DNA of 7,199 nucleotides from assembly GCA_903970355.1 (NCBI GenBank), contig CAJCIF010000166.1, forward strand, positions 1 through 7,199, given 5' to 3'. This document shows positions 5,771 to 7,199 of the stretch, in pieces. The translations under genes were made by a program, and so were the position numbers. The notes under the pieces were generated by a model. The model had not been told where the DNA came from and made no database searches. It saw only the letters and a list, made by a program, of their open reading frames with translations. This DNA comes from Actinomycetota bacterium (GTDB lineage: Bacteria > Cyanobacteriota > Vampirovibrionia > Obscuribacterales > Obscuribacteraceae). Within the stretch, counting starts at the first letter, position 1, and each line of letters opens with the position of its first letter.

Positions 5771-6613
5771 ATGGCTACACCTGACAGAACACCACCGGCA
5801 TCAGACAAACCAACTGGCCCGTACGATACTGCCGCCCACAATTCTCCTGTGCTAAGTGAGTTTGTTGCACAGCACTTAGCGAGTCGTCAGCGCGATATTC
5901 AGGACGCACAAGACGATCGTACGTACCCCGGTAAAGATCAAGCCGGCATGGCTATCATGAGTGCCACTTCTTCAGTAGACAGTCAAATACTTGCTCTTGC
6001 TAAAGCAGGCAAACCAATTCCACAATCTTTGATTGATAGCGCAGTGAAGCTTCATACAGAAAGCTCAGCTAATGCCCAACAAGATAAAAAAGGTGACAAT
6101 ACTGCCCTCGCTCAAGATACGGCTGCCATCGGGCAGGAGCAAGCTGCAATAAACTCAGACTACGCACTCATTCGATCAGGCAAGATTGATCCATCGCTAA
6201 TGAGAGCCTTGCAAGCCGATATAGCTTCTAAGCAAGCCTTAGCGAGAAACGATCGAACTGATTATCAGAATGAATCAGAGTATATAGGCCATGATAGAAC
6301 AGAAATAGCCGCCAACGATCGCGTTTTAAAGGCCTTGAAAGGAAATCACGCAGATCTGATTCCTGCTCTACAGGCTAGCATCGTTAGCAAATCAATGACC
6401 TTAGGTGACCGACAAGAAGATGCAGCTTTGGAACCTAGGTATGCGACTGCGGACGATAACGACGTACGTCTAAACGATTATTTTTCCAAAGCCATCCAAG
6501 ACCACATGACTTGGAATCAATTGTACAAAGCATATCCTACAGTTAAGCCAACTACTGGTGCCACTGGACCAAGAGCGGGTGTAACCGCCGACGGTCACTG
6601 GTCGACCATTTAG
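5771..6613 (+). CDS. Hypothetical hydrophilic helical protein with three imperfect ~55-residue repeats
   Basis: 280 residues from ATG (MATPDRTPPA). I do not recognise the family. There is no signal peptide, membrane helix or cysteine. The first ~25 residues and last ~22 (PTTGATGPRAGVTADGHWST) are Pro/Gly/Thr-rich and probably disordered. The middle is rich in Ala, Asp and Gln and looks helical. Three segments align by eye: one from ~73 (ILALAKAGKPIPQSLIDSAV), one from ~131 (YALIRSGKIDPSLMRALQAD) and one from ~185 (VLKALKGNHADLIPALQASI). Each has a short Gly/Pro turn, then SL/DL--ALQA-I-SK, then a charged D-R-D patch. The second and third match best. Such repeats suggest a helical-bundle or scaffold protein, but no function can be assigned. 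It stands apart from the glycan operon and converges with the minus-strand gene 40 nt away. Confidence 0.75.
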   Translation: MATPDRTPPASDKPTGPYDTAAHNSPVLSEFVAQHLASRQRDIQDAQDDRTYPGKDQAGMAIMSATSSVDSQILALAKAGKPIPQSLIDSAVKLHTESSANAQQDKKGDNTALAQDTAAIGQEQAAINSDYALIRSGKIDPSLMRALQADIASKQALARNDRTDYQNESEYIGHDRTEIAANDRVLKALKGNHADLIPALQASIVSKSMTLGDRQEDAALEPRYATADDNDVRLNDYFSKAIQDHMTWNQLYKAYPTVKPTTGATGPRAGVTADGHWSTI

Positions 6614-6630
6614 CCGGACCAGTGGCTAAA
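6596..6630. terminator. Overlapping inverted repeats between convergent genes, possible bidirectional terminator
   Basis: Two mutually exclusive stems share this stretch: CACTGGTC (6596-6603) with GACCAGTG (6617-6624), and TTTAGCC (6609-6615) with GGCTAAA (6624-6630). The second contains the stop codon of the plus-strand gene. No T-run follows on either strand, so an intrinsic terminator is not well supported, but the position between convergent 3' ends fits such a role. Confidence 0.35.
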
Positions 6631-6653
6631 GTGCCTATAAACAGCATACAAAC

Positions 6654-7199
6654 CTAAAGTCCGAGAGCGGCTTTGTCTGCAGGCTGCAAATAAATAGTGG
6701 GATCGACATGATATTGTTCGCGGTAAGCTGAGGCGAAAGCCGCTCGATCAGCGGGATTCATCGCTTCCATTACCGCTCGTGTTTTGAAGCTGACAAAGCG
6801 TTGATCAGATAAGTTTAAATTGTCATGCAAAATAGCTGGGAGCTTTGCCATATCTTCTGATGATACGCGCGGTACGTACATATCGTTATAAAGATCTGAT
6901 GCCTGCATTTGGCGAGAACCTTGCACAAAGGTATCAGTGTATGTAACTGCTCCGGTGTTACGATCAAAATTCGTCACAGCAATTTCGTGCCCATTAACCG
7001 GCCCACCGCCACCATTAAACTCATCGTTGAAGGGTTGGTTAGCAATGTTTACCCCGACAAGCGCTTCGTGTCCATGCTCTGTTTGATTCGCTAAAGATTG
7101 CTCGAACTTAGATTCGGACATAGGCGTTGATGATGAGAACGAAAAGTTTGCATCATTAGTATGAGTGAGATCGCGGTAAGTTTGTTCAATCAACCTGTC
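6654..7199 (-). CDS. C-terminal part of a protein with a possible C39/papain-like peptidase domain, 5' end cut
   Basis: The reading frame on the minus strand is open to the window edge (the last visible upstream codons encode Asp-Arg before a TTG), so the TTG at 7193 is probably internal and the true start lies outside. 181 codons are visible. The stretch EALVGVNIANQ, then GGGGPVNGHEIAVTNFDRNTG, then AVTYTDTF resembles the second half of C39-like cysteine peptidase domains: a strand, a His after Gly (NGHE), and an Asp about 18 residues later (YTD). The nucleophilic Cys would lie upstream and cannot be seen, so activity is unproven. The remaining ~75 residues (SSEDMAKLPA... to PADKAALGL) are helical and ordinary. 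It is convergent with the repeat protein. Alternative: a non-catalytic relative, or an unrelated beta domain. Confidence 0.6.
   Translation of the reverse strand, partial: DRLIEQTYRDLTHTNDANFSFSSSTPMSESKFEQSLANQTEHGHEALVGVNIANQPFNDEFNGGGGPVNGHEIAVTNFDRNTGAVTYTDTFVQGSRQMQASDLYNDMYVPRVSSEDMAKLPAILHDNLNLSDQRFVSFKTRAVMEAMNPADRAAFASAYREQYHVDPTIYLQPADKAALGL

Overview
The window looks like an accessory surface-polysaccharide locus from a bacterium I would place, with low confidence, near the cyanobacterial line, possibly a non-photosynthetic relative such as the Obscuribacterales/Melainabacteria. The grounds are a moderate GC content, repeated use of the CGATCG hexamer (I count 11, including two full GCGATCGC octamers of the cyanobacterial HIP1 type), and GTAGGGGCG-type palindromes. 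No rRNA, tRNA, integrase or transposase is visible.

Layout: five genes run left to right and one runs right to left at the right edge. Bases 1-1749 are the 3' part of a large two-domain glycosyltransferase with a GT8-like catalytic domain and a coiled-coil tail. It overlaps by 4 nt a second glycosyltransferase of GT-B type (1746-3146), which has the same kind of coiled-coil tail. Directly after its stop, in the same frame, begins the first of two tandem paralogues (3147-4388 and 4406-5671). Both are membrane-anchored SGNH-hydrolase-like proteins of the AlgJ/AlgX O-acetyltransferase type. These four genes are so tightly packed (4-nt overlap, 0-nt gap, 17-nt gap) that they are almost certainly one operon. 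The simplest reading is that the first two proteins build a glycan and the second two O-acetylate it outside the inner membrane. The MBOAT partner expected for AlgJ/AlgX-type acetylation is not in the window.

After a 99-nt gap comes a gene for a soluble, hydrophilic helical protein of unknown function (5771-6613), built of about three imperfect ~55-residue repeats. It converges on the 3' end of a minus-strand gene (6654-7199, cut by the edge), whose visible part resembles the C-terminal half of a C39/papain-like peptidase domain. A pair of overlapping inverted repeats lies between them.

The most unusual material is at the N-termini of the two AlgJ-like genes. Each carries an in-frame array of five 15-nt units encoding x-x-Ala-Asn-x pentapeptides, followed by a perfect palindrome (GGGCGGC-TAAA-GCCGCCC in one, GGGCGGC-TTTA-GCCGCCC in the other, each the reverse complement of the other) that is translated as part of the protein. 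The first residues of the second copy match, base for base over 19 nt and in the same frame, a stretch inside the coiled coil of the upstream glycosyltransferase. This suggests that the tandem duplication included the 3' end of that gene and that a deletion then created a fused start.
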